A stretch of DNA of 64,000 bases from Planctomycetota bacterium (GTDB lineage: Bacteria; Planctomycetota; Phycisphaerae; UBA1845): the NCBI GenBank assembly GCA_016208685.1, contig JACQXM010000062.1:124001-188000 (forward strand), in the 5' to 3' direction. The notes beneath the pieces were generated by a model that did no database searches, was not told where the DNA came from, and was given only the letters and a program-made list of their open reading frames with translations. Numbering within the stretch: the stretch's first letter is position 1; the number at the start of each line of letters is the position of its first letter. Below, in pieces: positions 19,482 through 27,929 of this stretch. Position numbers and translations under genes: made by a program.

Positions 19482-20081
19482 CTACTCCTCTGTGTGCGGT
19501 GCTTTCGCCGCGTGGGAAGGCTCGATTTCGCGCGGGTCGTCCATGAACAGCGGAACATCGCTACTTCCCTCCCAGAAGCGGGCGCTCGACCATTCCCAGT
19601 TCGTGGGAGCGGCACAGAGCTCGCGCCGCACCGGATTCGCATGCATGTAATCCAGAATCGCCGGAACCGACCGCTCCTCAACCACGTTGCGATCAAACCC
19701 GCCGCCTGGTTGCCAGAATCGGAAGACGGTTCGATCCGGATAACGCACCGTGAGCCGATCGAGCCACGGCCGCGCTCCGACTTCGAAGAGATGCGCCCGG
19801 GCCGCCTTGGAAACCGGTCGCTTAAGGCCCGCCAGGATCGTCCGCATTTCGTACTCCGCGCAGCGCGGGCAAAGCAGCACGTGCACATGCTCGGGCATCA
19901 CGACGTAGCCCCAGATCGCCACATCCTGCTCCCGGCGAACGGCCGCGATGGCGTCGATCACCCACTGGCGGCTGCGCGCACGGGTCAGCAACGGTAGCCG
20001 GCGGAAGCAGGAGTAGGTGACGAAGTGGGCGTGCCCGGCTTCGTCCCACGCGCGGCGCGTCTTCCGGATCGGGTCGGACAT
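19482..20081 (-). CDS. REP-associated tyrosine transposase (RAYT, Y1_Tnp/IS200-like)
   Basis: 199 aa from the ATG at 20081 (MSDPIRKTRRAWDEAGHAHF); an in-frame TTG at 20117 is possible. RAYT hallmarks are the start (W...GHAHFVTYSCFRRLPLL), the HUH motif in YVVMPEHVHVLL (His-Val-His), and the C-terminal block with FWQPGGGFDRNV and YMHANPVRRELC...WEWSSARFW. Such enzymes are single-strand endonucleases that nick and join palindromic REP DNA rather than moving as a normal insertion sequence. Cognate palindromes lie on both sides: one inverted at 19452 and two at 20167 and 20220. No TnpB or accessory gene accompanies it. Confidence 0.92.
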   Translation of the reverse strand: MSDPIRKTRRAWDEAGHAHFVTYSCFRRLPLLTRARSRQWVIDAIAAVRREQDVAIWGYVVMPEHVHVLLCPRCAEYEMRTILAGLKRPVSKAARAHLFEVGARPWLDRLTVRYPDRTVFRFWQPGGGFDRNVVEERSVPAILDYMHANPVRRELCAAPTNWEWSSARFWEGSSDVPLFMDDPREIEPSHAAKAPHTEE

Positions 20082-20141
20082 GCGCTTCAGCTCATGCGCC
20101 GCCGTTGCCCGCGACAACGCTACCTTGCGCGGCGACCGGCT

Positions 20142-20190
20142 CGCATCTCACGCACCACGGTGAATGCACTGCTCACAGAGCAGTGGCACC
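20142..20190. repeat. 49-bp direct repeat, copy 1, containing a REP palindrome
   Basis: A 49-bp block ending in CACTGCTC-ACA-GAGCAGTG (20167-20185) is identical to 21661-21709. The two copies flank the Mrr gene. It lies on the upstream side of the RAYT gene. Confidence 0.9.
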
Positions 20191-20219
20191 TGTCCGGGGC
20201 TCACGGGCGACGGCGAAAA

Positions 20220-20238
20220 CACTGCTCACAGAGCAGTG
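20220..20238. repeat. REP-like palindrome (second of a tandem pair)
   Basis: CACTGCTC-ACA-GAGCAGTG, same orientation as the palindrome at 20167-20185 and 53 bp from it. Such pairs resemble the REP doublets found beside RAYT genes. Confidence 0.85.
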
Positions 20239-20346
20239 GCACGTGCAGGGAGCCCGGCTCATCGGCCGCTCCCAACGGTGCGTCACGCGTCACCTAACGT
20301 GGAGACGGATAGTAGGCCTCCGCGGGACGACGCGACGAAGGGGGTG

Positions 20347-21276
20347 CTATGCTACGCCCTCGAAGAAATCTGTATCGACCTTCTTCACAATGTACGTATC
20401 CGCGGGCGCCACCCCGACGTTGAAGTCGATCATCAACTCGGCCAGTTCGTCGCCGTCGATGATCCGTACTTTCACAGCGGCTTCTTTCGCGGCGCGCTGC
20501 GCGCCTTCGGTGAATGCACCGCTCGTGATGAATACGCCCTTCGTAGCCTTCTTGCGCATCAAACTGCCCACGAACTTGTCGATTTCGCTGGGGCCGACAG
20601 CGCTGTCCCATTTCTTCGCCTGCACGTACACCATATCCAGGCCGAGCCGGTCTTCGCGGATGACGCCGTCAATACCCTCGTCGCCGCTGCGGCCCGTGAC
20701 CTCGCCCCGATCGACCTGTCCGCCTCCGTAACCCATCGCCACAAGGAGCCGGATCACCAAATGCTCGAAAAAGCGCGGCGACGCGTCGCGTACACGACGA
20801 CGAAGGTCATCCGCCAAGGCGTCCCGCAGCTCCTCGTAGGCAGCCTCCAACTGCTCCTCCGGCGTGATATCAGACGCAACCGCAACCCGCTCGTCCGCGT
20901 CGGCACTCGGCGCGATCAACTTGGCGGCGCGTTTCTTGGTCTTGAACGCCTGGTACTCGGGGAACTGTTCGAGAAAAGCGTCGTCGATGCGGGACGGGGC
21001 GTTTCGGAGCACCTCAGCTCCGCGAGGTGCGAGCCGGAACCGGCCACGCGCGGGTTTCTCGAGCAGGAGACTCTTTGTCAGATAGGTGATAGCCCACGAA
21101 CCGCGGTTGTAGTACCGAGTCTGTGTCCCGCTCGGAAGCATGATATCCTGGTCTTCGTGGGAGATGTCCATATCGGATGCCAAGGTCTCCATCGCGTCTG
21201 AAATCCTGTGCTCCTGCCCGTCGGCCGCAATCTTCAAGAGCGGCAGCATGAATTCCTGGTAGCCGGGTACGGCCAT
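20347..21276 (-). CDS. mrr: Mrr-type restriction endonuclease
   Basis: 309 aa from the ATG at 21276 with AGGATCACGCC upstream. Residues about 1-95 form an Mrr N-terminal winged helix (PGYQEFMLPLLKIAADGQEH). The C-terminal half is the Mrr catalytic (PD-(D/E)XK-like) domain, with GRSGDEGIDG (Asp near 199) and VYVQAKKW (QxK near 219-221), then VGPSEIDKFVGSLMRKKATKGVFITSGAF. Mrr proteins are type IV enzymes that cleave modified DNA in defence. No methyltransferase or specificity gene is nearby, in keeping with type IV. It sits between two identical 49-bp repeats, beside phage debris and a RAYT gene. Confidence 0.9.
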   Translation of the reverse strand: MAVPGYQEFMLPLLKIAADGQEHRISDAMETLASDMDISHEDQDIMLPSGTQTRYYNRGSWAITYLTKSLLLEKPARGRFRLAPRGAEVLRNAPSRIDDAFLEQFPEYQAFKTKKRAAKLIAPSADADERVAVASDITPEEQLEAAYEELRDALADDLRRRVRDASPRFFEHLVIRLLVAMGYGGGQVDRGEVTGRSGDEGIDGVIREDRLGLDMVYVQAKKWDSAVGPSEIDKFVGSLMRKKATKGVFITSGAFTEGAQRAAKEAAVKVRIIDGDELAELMIDFNVGVAPADTYIVKKVDTDFFEGVA

Positions 21277-21360
21277 GGCGTGATCCTGACGTTCGACGTC
21301 TACGTGATCTCTCTGCTTTCGCGATGTTAGCATGGCTCGCCGGACGCCGCCATCAGCTCA

Positions 21361-21432
21361 GCGTGTCGGGCGGATTCGAACCGCCGGTTCCCCGGCCCAT
21401 CCGGGGGTCCCCCGACCGGCCCCTAGACACGC
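21361..21432 (-). other. tRNA-like sequence, probably a tRNA relic
   Basis: On the minus strand the ends pair perfectly over 7 bp (GCGTGTC with GACACGC), positions 8-9 are TA, and there is a canonical T-arm (GGCGG TTCGAAT CCGCC). The middle is GC-rich and does not fold into a normal D-arm. The best anticodon loop, GATGGGC, lacks U33, and one extra C separates the T-stem from the acceptor. It is more likely a degenerate tRNA or tRNA-like hairpin than a functional gene. It lies in the phage/RAYT island. Confidence 0.3.
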
Positions 21433-21660
21433 CCGGCTCGGTCGTACCCTCCCGCGCCCTGGCTGGACACCCACCAGACCAGTCGCATATTCCCCGCGTC
21501 CGTCGGACGGCCCACGCTCAGTTCGCGCGTTGACAACGGGGTGCGACGCGCGATCCACGGCCGCGTGCATCGGTATTCGCTGGAATTGCGCGGCGCGCGT
21601 GACGCACGGAGCGCTTCAACATGCCCAGCGCCACGACGCCGACTTGTGCGGCAACCGGCC

Positions 21661-21709
21661 CGCATCTCACGCACCACGGTGAATGCACTGCTCACAGAGC
21701 AGTGGCACC
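21661..21709. repeat. 49-bp direct repeat, copy 2, containing a REP palindrome
   Basis: Identical to 20142-20190, with the palindrome CACTGCTC-ACA-GAGCAGTG at 21686-21704. It ends ten bases before the second terminase remnant. Confidence 0.9.
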
Positions 21710-21718
21710 GGGGCGGGA

Positions 21719-21814
21719 GCCATGATGGCCGCGACGATGCCGTCGATGCATTCGCTGGTCATCTTCTTGCTGGGCTTGAGGTCGTCCGCGGCGTCGGTCT
21801 CCACCGCCACGTTG
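21719..21814 (-). pseudogene. Phage terminase large subunit remnant (copy 2)
   Basis: A 96-bp segment, 94/96 identical to 19309-19404 and in the same orientation. It encodes NVAVETDAADDLKPSKKMTS and ECIDGIVAAIMA. Both ends are abrupt: on one side lies the 49-bp repeat, on the other the upstream region of the lptF-like gene. Confidence 0.7.
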
Positions 21815-21989
21815 AAGGATAGAACCTGCCGTGCCGGCATCAACGGAAAACGGCTCCAGGCCTGCCTGAAGGAGGACGACCTGACGCGCCTCCTGAGCCA
21901 GGGGATTCAGACGCGATGGCCCTGGCCCCGGCCGCCCCTTCGACTCCGCGGTTGCAAATCGCCGGCGCCGGCCTACCATCCACCTGCTT

Positions 21990-23585
21990 ATGCCCATGCC
22001 CTGGACGCTTCAGCGCTACATTTGTCGAGAGATGGGGAAGACCTTCCTGCTTACGGCGGCGGTGCTCACCGCCGTATTCGGCCTGGGCGGTGGTGTGATG
22101 AACATGGTGGAGCTCAAGGAAGCAACGCCCGGCCAGCTGCTGCGGCTGCTGACGCTCATTCTGCCGGTGTCCGCGGCCCTGACGCTTCCCATGGCGGCAC
22201 TGTTCAGCGCCGCGGCGACCTATGGCCGGCTCAGCGCCGACAACGAATTCGTCGCATGCCGGGCCAGCGGCATCAACATCCACGTGCTTTTTCTGCCCAC
22301 GCTGTTGCTGAGCCTCCTGGCGGCGGGCGTCACCTTCGCCTTCACCAACTCGCTCATACCCGGAATGGTGCGGAACCTCAACGAACTGGTCCGCGCCGAC
22401 GTGGGCGCCATCATCCAGCAGCGCCTCAACCGCCCGCGCGGCATCACGCTGGGCAACCAGTACCGCATCCACGCCGACGAGAGCGTCGTGGACCGCGCCC
22501 GTCCGGACCATGTGGTGCTCAACCGCGTGGCGTTTCTCGAGGTATCCGGCGATGACTGGGTGCGCTTCGGCACGGCGCGGGAAATCCACCTGGATTTCGA
22601 GCGCGGCGGAACGAACGTTCGCCTCTACGGACGCATGGCGGGTTTGAGCTTTTACGACTCGCAGAAGGGGCAGTTCGCCGACCTCGAAGAGCAGCTTATC
22701 CCGCCCAATGAGCTTCCGGCGCTGGTGCCGCCGGAGATCAAGTTTCTGCGCTTCGGCGAGCTGCTGCATCTGTGGGACAATCCCGACGAATGGGTCTATG
22801 TGCGCGGGCGGTTGGAGCGGCTGCGCGCCGGCGTCGGGCGGGTGCAGCTCTACGATGATCTGCTGGCCGACTTGCGTCAGGGCCGGCCGGCCACCCTGAG
22901 CGACGACCGCGCCCGCTACACGCTTCGCACGCCGGATGCCCGCCGTATGCCGCGCGGCGCCGGACTTGAACTTATGCAGGTATCCATCGACGAGGATCGG
23001 CAGGGGCGGAAGCGATCCCTGAAAGCGGACCGCGCCGTGCTCGAGGTGACTCGGGGCGAGAGTCTGGCGGAATGCGGCGTCACGCTCGACGCCTTCAACG
23101 TCCGCTCCGCCGCCCCCGGCGATCGCACCGAGCGCGCCAAGGAGCGCCTGGGCCCGGTGGCCGTCGAAGCGGACCGGGTGGCGGCCGTTCAGCGGCTCAG
23201 CACCGCCGACTTGCTGGCGCCGCGGGCCACGCCCGAGGGCGAGGAGGTTCTTCAGGAGCTGCGCGCGGACGCCCTCAAGGAGCGTTCCACGACCGTGCGC
23301 CGCGTGGTGGCCACCCTGCACGAACGCTGCGCCTTCAGCGTCAGCGTGTTCGTGCTCGTGCTGCTGGGAGCGGCGCTGGGGGCAATCCTGCGCGGGGCGC
23401 ACGTGCTGGCGGCATTCGGCATCAGCTTCGTTCCCGCCCTGCTGGTGATCGTGACCATCGTCACCGGCAAACAGCTTTCGCAGAACGCCTCGACCTACGC
23501 CCTGGGGCTGGCGGTGTTGTGGTCGGGCATGCTGCTGGTAGCCGTCCTCGACGGCTGGGTGATGAGCCGCGTGCTGCGGCGGTAG
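21990..23585 (+). CDS. LptF/YjgP-like lipopolysaccharide export permease
   Basis: 531 aa from the ATG at 21990 (a second ATG is six bases on). Three N-terminal membrane helices (RYICREMGKTFLLTAAVLTA; LLTLILPVSAALTLPMAALF; ILFLPTLLLSLLAAGVTFAF-like region near 100), a long periplasmic jellyroll-type domain, and three C-terminal helices (CAFSVSVFVLVLLGAALGAI; FGISFVPALLVIVTIVTG; LGLAVLWSGMLLVAVLDG) form the YjgP/YjgQ topology. The segment ADNEFVACRASGI is the conserved cytoplasmic coupling loop that contacts LptB in studied systems. LptF, with LptG and LptB, extracts LPS from the inner membrane. It is followed after 7 bp by the lptG-like gene. It is longer than the usual 360 aa because of a larger periplasmic domain. 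Confidence 0.85.
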   Translation: MPMPWTLQRYICREMGKTFLLTAAVLTAVFGLGGGVMNMVELKEATPGQLLRLLTLILPVSAALTLPMAALFSAAATYGRLSADNEFVACRASGINIHVLFLPTLLLSLLAAGVTFAFTNSLIPGMVRNLNELVRADVGAIIQQRLNRPRGITLGNQYRIHADESVVDRARPDHVVLNRVAFLEVSGDDWVRFGTAREIHLDFERGGTNVRLYGRMAGLSFYDSQKGQFADLEEQLIPPNELPALVPPEIKFLRFGELLHLWDNPDEWVYVRGRLERLRAGVGRVQLYDDLLADLRQGRPATLSDDRARYTLRTPDARRMPRGAGLELMQVSIDEDRQGRKRSLKADRAVLEVTRGESLAECGVTLDAFNVRSAAPGDRTERAKERLGPVAVEADRVAAVQRLSTADLLAPRATPEGEEVLQELRADALKERSTTVRRVVATLHERCAFSVSVFVLVLLGAALGAILRGAHVLAAFGISFVPALLVIVTIVTGKQLSQNASTYALGLAVLWSGMLLVAVLDGWVMSRVLRR

Positions 23586-23592
23586 GACGGCC

Positions 23593-24699
23593 ATGATCAG
23601 CATTCTAGACCGCTACCTGCTTCGCTCGCTGGCGTTCAACTACTTCGTCGCCCTGGCGGTGATGATCAGTCTGTACGTCGTGCTCGACATGTTCGTGAAC
23701 ATGGACGAGTTCACGGAGCACGGGTACCCGGTGGCGACGGTCCTGGCCAATATCGTCAGCTACTATGCCCCCAACGTCTGCCTGTATTTCTCGCAGCTCT
23801 CGGGTGTCATTACGCTGGTGGCGTGCATGGCCGCCCTGGCTCGGGCGCGGAAGTTCAACGAACTGACGGCCATCCTCGCTTCCGGGGTGAGCCTCTATCG
23901 CGTCGCCGCCCCGGTGGTGGCATTCGGGCTGACCACCACGGTGCTCCTGGTGATCGACACCGAATGGGTGATTCCCTCCGTGGCCCACCTGCTGGCCCGC
24001 GACCGCGACGACGTGGACGGCAAACGTGCCTACGAGGTGCTCTTCCTCCGCGACCGTAACGATTCCCTGCTTTCCGCGGGGCAGTTTCATCCCCTGACCC
24101 GTGACCTGCGCCGGCTGCTGGTGCTGACCCGGGACGAGAGCGGGTCCGTGGCGCGTACCCTGGAGGCGGACCGCGCCACGTGGCATCACCCGCCGGGTCT
24201 GCCGGAACAGGGGCGGTGGAAACTGGAGCGCGGGCGGCTCACCACGCGCGCCGCGGCGGAGACCGCCGGCCTGGGGCCGCAGACCACGGAGAGCACCACG
24301 CTCGTTGAATGGTACGACAGCGACTTAAGCCCGCTGGCCATCCAACTGCGGCAGACGGAAGGGTGGGTCCGCTATCTGAGCCTGCGGCAGCTTGATCGGC
24401 TGCTGAAGTCCGGATCGCCGGACCGCTGGGAGATCCTCCAGACCAAGCACGCGCGGATCGCGGCGCCGCTGGTGAGCATGGTGCTGCTGTTGCTGGGTCT
24501 GCCGTTCTTCCTGGATCGCGCCCCGGCAAGCGTCCTCAGCGACGCCGGCGGCTGCACCCTGGCCTGCGGGCTGTGCTACGTGGCCACCTTCGTGGCCCAG
24601 AGCATCCGCCCGGAGTCCCAATCGGCGCTCCCGGCGTGGATTCCCATCTTCATCTTCGCCACTGTGGCCATGGTGCTCATCGACCGCATCCGCACCTGA
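23593..24699 (+). CDS. LptG/YjgQ-like lipopolysaccharide export permease
   Basis: 368 aa, a typical family length. It begins MISILDRYLLRSLAFNYFVA, with the conserved start of these permeases (LDRYL). The coupling loop is ARARKFNELTAILASGVSLY. Six membrane helices in two groups of three surround the periplasmic domain, and the second group begins LQTKHARIAAPLVSMVLLLL. It presumably pairs with the upstream LptF-like protein (7-bp gap, same operon) as the heterodimeric core of an Lpt ABC transporter. No lptB or lptC lies in this window. Confidence 0.87.
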   Translation: MISILDRYLLRSLAFNYFVALAVMISLYVVLDMFVNMDEFTEHGYPVATVLANIVSYYAPNVCLYFSQLSGVITLVACMAALARARKFNELTAILASGVSLYRVAAPVVAFGLTTTVLLVIDTEWVIPSVAHLLARDRDDVDGKRAYEVLFLRDRNDSLLSAGQFHPLTRDLRRLLVLTRDESGSVARTLEADRATWHHPPGLPEQGRWKLERGRLTTRAAAETAGLGPQTTESTTLVEWYDSDLSPLAIQLRQTEGWVRYLSLRQLDRLLKSGSPDRWEILQTKHARIAAPLVSMVLLLLGLPFFLDRAPASVLSDAGGCTLACGLCYVATFVAQSIRPESQSALPAWIPIFIFATVAMVLIDRIRT

Positions 24700-24809
24700 C
24701 CGTTTGCCGGTCGGATGTTGGACGGCGGGGACTCGCGCCGCGCTACGCCGGGCGGCCCGCTCCGCGCTCGCCTCGCAAGATACGGCCCGCCGGGTCTTGT
24801 GAGGTGCCG

Positions 24810-26285
24810 TTACTGCGTGATCTCGGCGACGGAGTTCAGCTCGCCGTACTCGTTGGTTTCGCGGTTGGGGTTGAAGACGTCGTGCGACCAGCGACCGTCG
24901 ACGACCAGCCGGTAGCGGTATCGCCCCTTGGGCAGCCGCAGGCGAGTCTCGAAGTCGCCATTGTCCACGCGCCGCATGGGTGTGGCACTGGGCATCCAGT
25001 CGTTGAAGTCGCCGGCAAGCTGTACTTCGCTGGCCTCGGCCTGTCGGGTGCGGAAGACGACCACGTCGCCCTCCTGGCGCACGCCGTAGACCGCCTCGAT
25101 CTTGCGTTCGATCGCTTCGTGGTAGGCGGGTCCCACAGGCGCGGCGAACTCCGCCGGCGTTGGTGAGGGCGGTGTGCGGACGGTGCTGGCGACCGGTGCG
25201 ACCGCCGGGCGGGAGGGCGCGGCGGCGGGAACGGCGACTGAAGCGGCCACCGGGGCGCTGACGGCAGACCGATCCGCCGCAGCCCAGGGCGCGGACCTTC
25301 GCATCATCATCTCGTCGTCCATGGCGTGCATGGGAGCGGGTGTATCCAGGGGAGGCGACAGGTACGCGGGGACCGCGGACGCGGGGGCGGCACCCGCCAC
25401 GCCGGCGGCCAGCGGAGCGCGCTGGTCGATGAGGGTGGCCGTCGTCGCCAGCAGCCGCTCGGCATCCGCCGCGAGTTGTTCCACGCGGTTGAGAATCTCC
25501 GCCGTGGGCATGGCCTGCGGCGCCGCGGCGAGCACTTCGTGGGCCAGCCGCTGGAAGTCCTTGGCGCCCATGCTGGTGGGGGCGAACTCGGTGATCGGCT
25601 GCCCGAAGCTGGCGCCCTCCTTGAGCTTGGTGTTGAAGTTCACGATGGTGTCGTAGACCACGCCCTTGAAGCGGTTGCGCAGCTCCGCGAGGATCTCCCG
25701 GGCGAGCTTGGTGCGCACGTCGTACTGGTTGGGAAGCACGCGAACCGCCGGCTGAATGTCGTGCCGGCGGCAAAGCTGCTCTATGGTGGCGAGCTGCTGC
25801 GTCAGCCCGTGGAGGGAGAAGAAGCCTGTGTCCACGGGGATGATGATCTCATCGGCGGCGACCAGCCCATTGCGCATCAGGGCGCCGAAGTGCGGGGGGC
25901 AGTCCACGACGGCGAAGTCGTAGCGGTTGCCGTTAGCGCGGAGCACGTCGCGCAGCAGCGTATCGGCGTCGTCGCGCGTCCCCAGGGCCGGCTCCAGCAT
26001 GGCGAGGTTGGAGCGCGAAGGGGCCAGGTCCAGGTTGGGCGCGATCTGCCAGGCGACGCGTGAGAGCTCCAGCGGTTCTCCCTCGATCCGCGTCAGCAGG
26101 CACTCATAAATGGACAGATCGATCTGCTCCTCGGGAACGGACATGCCCAGGCCGCAGTGGCCCTGGGGGTCGAGGTCCACGAGCAGGACACGACGGTTCT
26201 CGCGCGCCAGGGTGGCGGCGAGATTGATGGCGACGGTGGTCTTCCCACACCCGCCCTTGCGGTTGGCAACGGTAATGACGCGCAC
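24810..26285 (-). CDS. ParA/MinD-family ATPase fused to a CBM48/AMPK-type glycogen-binding domain
   Basis: 491 aa from a GTG at 26285 (GAGGG eight bases upstream). Deviant Walker A KGGCGKTT is at residues 10-17, Walker A' VDLDPQGHCGLG near 40, and Walker B VVDCPPHFG near 120, so the first 260 residues are a ParA-type ATPase. A 130-residue Ala/Pro-rich linker follows. Residues about 401-491 form an isoamylase-N/AMPK-like beta sandwich (VQLAGDFNDWMPSATPM; GRYRYRLVVDGRW; FNPNRETNEYGELNSV). ParA proteins position DNA or protein cargo; the glycan-binding-like domain could tether it to glycogen or another partner. No ParB gene is adjacent. Confidence 0.88.
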   Translation of the reverse strand: MRVITVANRKGGCGKTTVAINLAATLARENRRVLLVDLDPQGHCGLGMSVPEEQIDLSIYECLLTRIEGEPLELSRVAWQIAPNLDLAPSRSNLAMLEPALGTRDDADTLLRDVLRANGNRYDFAVVDCPPHFGALMRNGLVAADEIIIPVDTGFFSLHGLTQQLATIEQLCRRHDIQPAVRVLPNQYDVRTKLAREILAELRNRFKGVVYDTIVNFNTKLKEGASFGQPITEFAPTSMGAKDFQRLAHEVLAAAPQAMPTAEILNRVEQLAADAERLLATTATLIDQRAPLAAGVAGAAPASAVPAYLSPPLDTPAPMHAMDDEMMMRRSAPWAAADRSAVSAPVAASVAVPAAAPSRPAVAPVASTVRTPPSPTPAEFAAPVGPAYHEAIERKIEAVYGVRQEGDVVVFRTRQAEASEVQLAGDFNDWMPSATPMRRVDNGDFETRLRLPKGRYRYRLVVDGRWSHDVFNPNRETNEYGELNSVAEITQ

Positions 26286-26629
26286 GGAAGAGCCCTCACG
26301 TGGATTATGAGGGAGGCGATGAAACCCACCCGTGTCGACGAGCCGCCTCCTGCCGCTCTTCGAACGGAAAGACAGGGCCGCACTCCGCGCCCGCGGTGAT
26401 CCCTCGCCGCCGACGGGAGGCAGGGCCGCCGGTCCCGCGCCGCGCTGGGCAGGCGCTGACCGCCGACGATGTCCCAACCGGCGCTATCGGCTGCCAGCAC
26501 TGAAAAACTTGAGTCGGGCCGGCACGGAGCCGCATGCTCGGACCGATGCCAGTATTAGCCCGCGAGGTGCCCGGCATGGCAATGCTGAGATCCGACGGGC
26601 AAGGGGGGCAAGCCAACCAACTCCGTCGC
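26286..26629. other. Intergenic region without recognised features
   Basis: 344 bp between the ParA-type gene (start 26285) and the end of the transporter gene. It must hold the ParA promoter. I see no gene, hairpin or repeat that stands out. Confidence 0.5.
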
Positions 26630-27571
26630 TCACGCGCCGGGCTTCCGGGCCTCCGGCTCCCGTTGCCGCCGCGTCAGCAGCATAAGCCCCGCACCGCCCA
26701 TGGCCGCCGCTCCACTGAGCCACTGCGCCGTCGTCAACCGCTCGCCAAACCAGAAGTAGGAGCCGATGCTGCTGAGGAAGGGCTGGAGGAGGATCACCCC
26801 CGCGCATATCGCCACCCCCAGGCGCGCCAGCGCCGCGTAGTACAGCACGTGCGTGATGGCGATGCCCACCAGGGCCGAGCCCACCAGGACGCCGAGCTGT
26901 GCCGCGGAGAGCGTCCACACCAGGGCGCCGTGCTGTTCCGCCAAGGCCAGCATCATGACATTGAGCCCCAGGGCGGTGTAGCCGCTGATCGCCGCGAAGG
27001 CGGTCACCGGGTGGACGTCGTGCATGAAATGCCGGACCGAAAGCGCATACCCGCCGTAGAACACGCCCGCAACGATCGCCAGGGCGATGCCGAAGGCCCG
27101 GGCGCCGCGCGGCGGTTCGGCGCCTAGCAGGCACAGCCCCGCCAAACCGCCCAGGACGATGATCACGCCGCCCCAATACCGCGCCGATCGCAGTATGGGC
27201 CGCTCTGCGGGGAACAGGAGGTAAGTCCCCACGGCCACGAAGATGATTTGCAGTCGCAACATGAAGGTCAGCAGACCGGGGTTGATGTAGTACGGCGCCC
27301 AGGCGAAGCAACACTGCGCGAAGATGTTCACCGCGGCCGGCACCACCGCCGCCCGCCACAGGTGCCGCGGCAGCGTCCCGCGCCGGGCCCCGACGAGCAG
27401 CGCCGGCGCCCACAGCAGCGCCGAGATGCCGTAACGCCAGCCGTTGGCCGTCCAGCCGTCGATGTACGCGGTGAGGTATTTGAGAAACAGCGGCACACTC
27501 GCCCAGCCGACCAGCGTGATGATGATAAACGCCACGCCGCCGGCCCGGTCCCCCTCCGCTGGTCGTTGCAT
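26630..27571 (-). CDS. DMT-superfamily (EamA) transporter
   Basis: 313 aa from the ATG at 27571 (MQRPAEGDRAGGVAFIIITL). The frame continues 140 codons upstream, but that part is Arg/Pro-rich and overlaps a repeat. Ten membrane helices in two EamA repeats: residues about 10-140 (GWASVPLFLKYLTAYIDGWT ... WRYGISALLWAPALLVGARR) and 155-300 (GIALAIVAGVFYGGYALSVR ... LLQPFLSSIGSYFWFGERLT). These permeases export metabolites or amino acids; the substrate cannot be read from sequence. Confidence 0.88.
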   Translation of the reverse strand: MQRPAEGDRAGGVAFIIITLVGWASVPLFLKYLTAYIDGWTANGWRYGISALLWAPALLVGARRGTLPRHLWRAAVVPAAVNIFAQCCFAWAPYYINPGLLTFMLRLQIIFVAVGTYLLFPAERPILRSARYWGGVIIVLGGLAGLCLLGAEPPRGARAFGIALAIVAGVFYGGYALSVRHFMHDVHPVTAFAAISGYTALGLNVMMLALAEQHGALVWTLSAAQLGVLVGSALVGIAITHVLYYAALARLGVAICAGVILLQPFLSSIGSYFWFGERLTTAQWLSGAAAMGGAGLMLLTRRQREPEARKPGA

Positions 27572-27883
27572 GGCGAGCGATTCTATCCGCAGCCGCAGCG
27601 GCCGCGGAGAGCGCGGCCGAGTGGACACGGGTGCGAGGTCCGCGCTGAAGGGTCGGCCGTACCGCCCGCGCCCGGAGCCGCGCAAGAGGCGCGCCCTGCC
27701 CGCGGGCGGCGGTCTACTCCGTGCCGACGACCGTTGCAGCCGCCTCCGGCGAGGCGGCGGGTAGATAGGTTCGGTACTCTCCCCTGGGGCCGACGATGCG
27801 GACCCGGGGGCCACGCGCGACCGGGGCTGCGCTCCGTTATCTCGGGGCTCCGCTCCGCCGGCCCGCTCGAGTGCGGAGCCACT

Positions 27884-27922
27884 GACTCTCATAGCCGCTG
27901 GTACATAAATCGGGGGCAGGTC
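27884..27922 (-). repeat. 39-bp inverted repeat, left copy
   Basis: The reverse complement begins GACCTGCCCCCGATT and matches 29149-29187 on the plus strand at 34 of 39 positions. The two copies face each other across 1.3 kb containing the gene at 27930-28661. Confidence 0.7.
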
Positions 27923-27929
27923 GCACGGG

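Noticed and set aside
19482..20081. A full IS200/IS605 insertion sequence
   Set aside because: The sequence fits the RAYT branch, there is no TnpB or typical subterminal IS ends, and REP-like palindromes lie alongside.
21840..23603. A 587-codon minus-strand frame opposite the lptF-like gene
   Set aside because: His/Arg/Gln-rich shadow translation; the plus strand encodes a clear permease.
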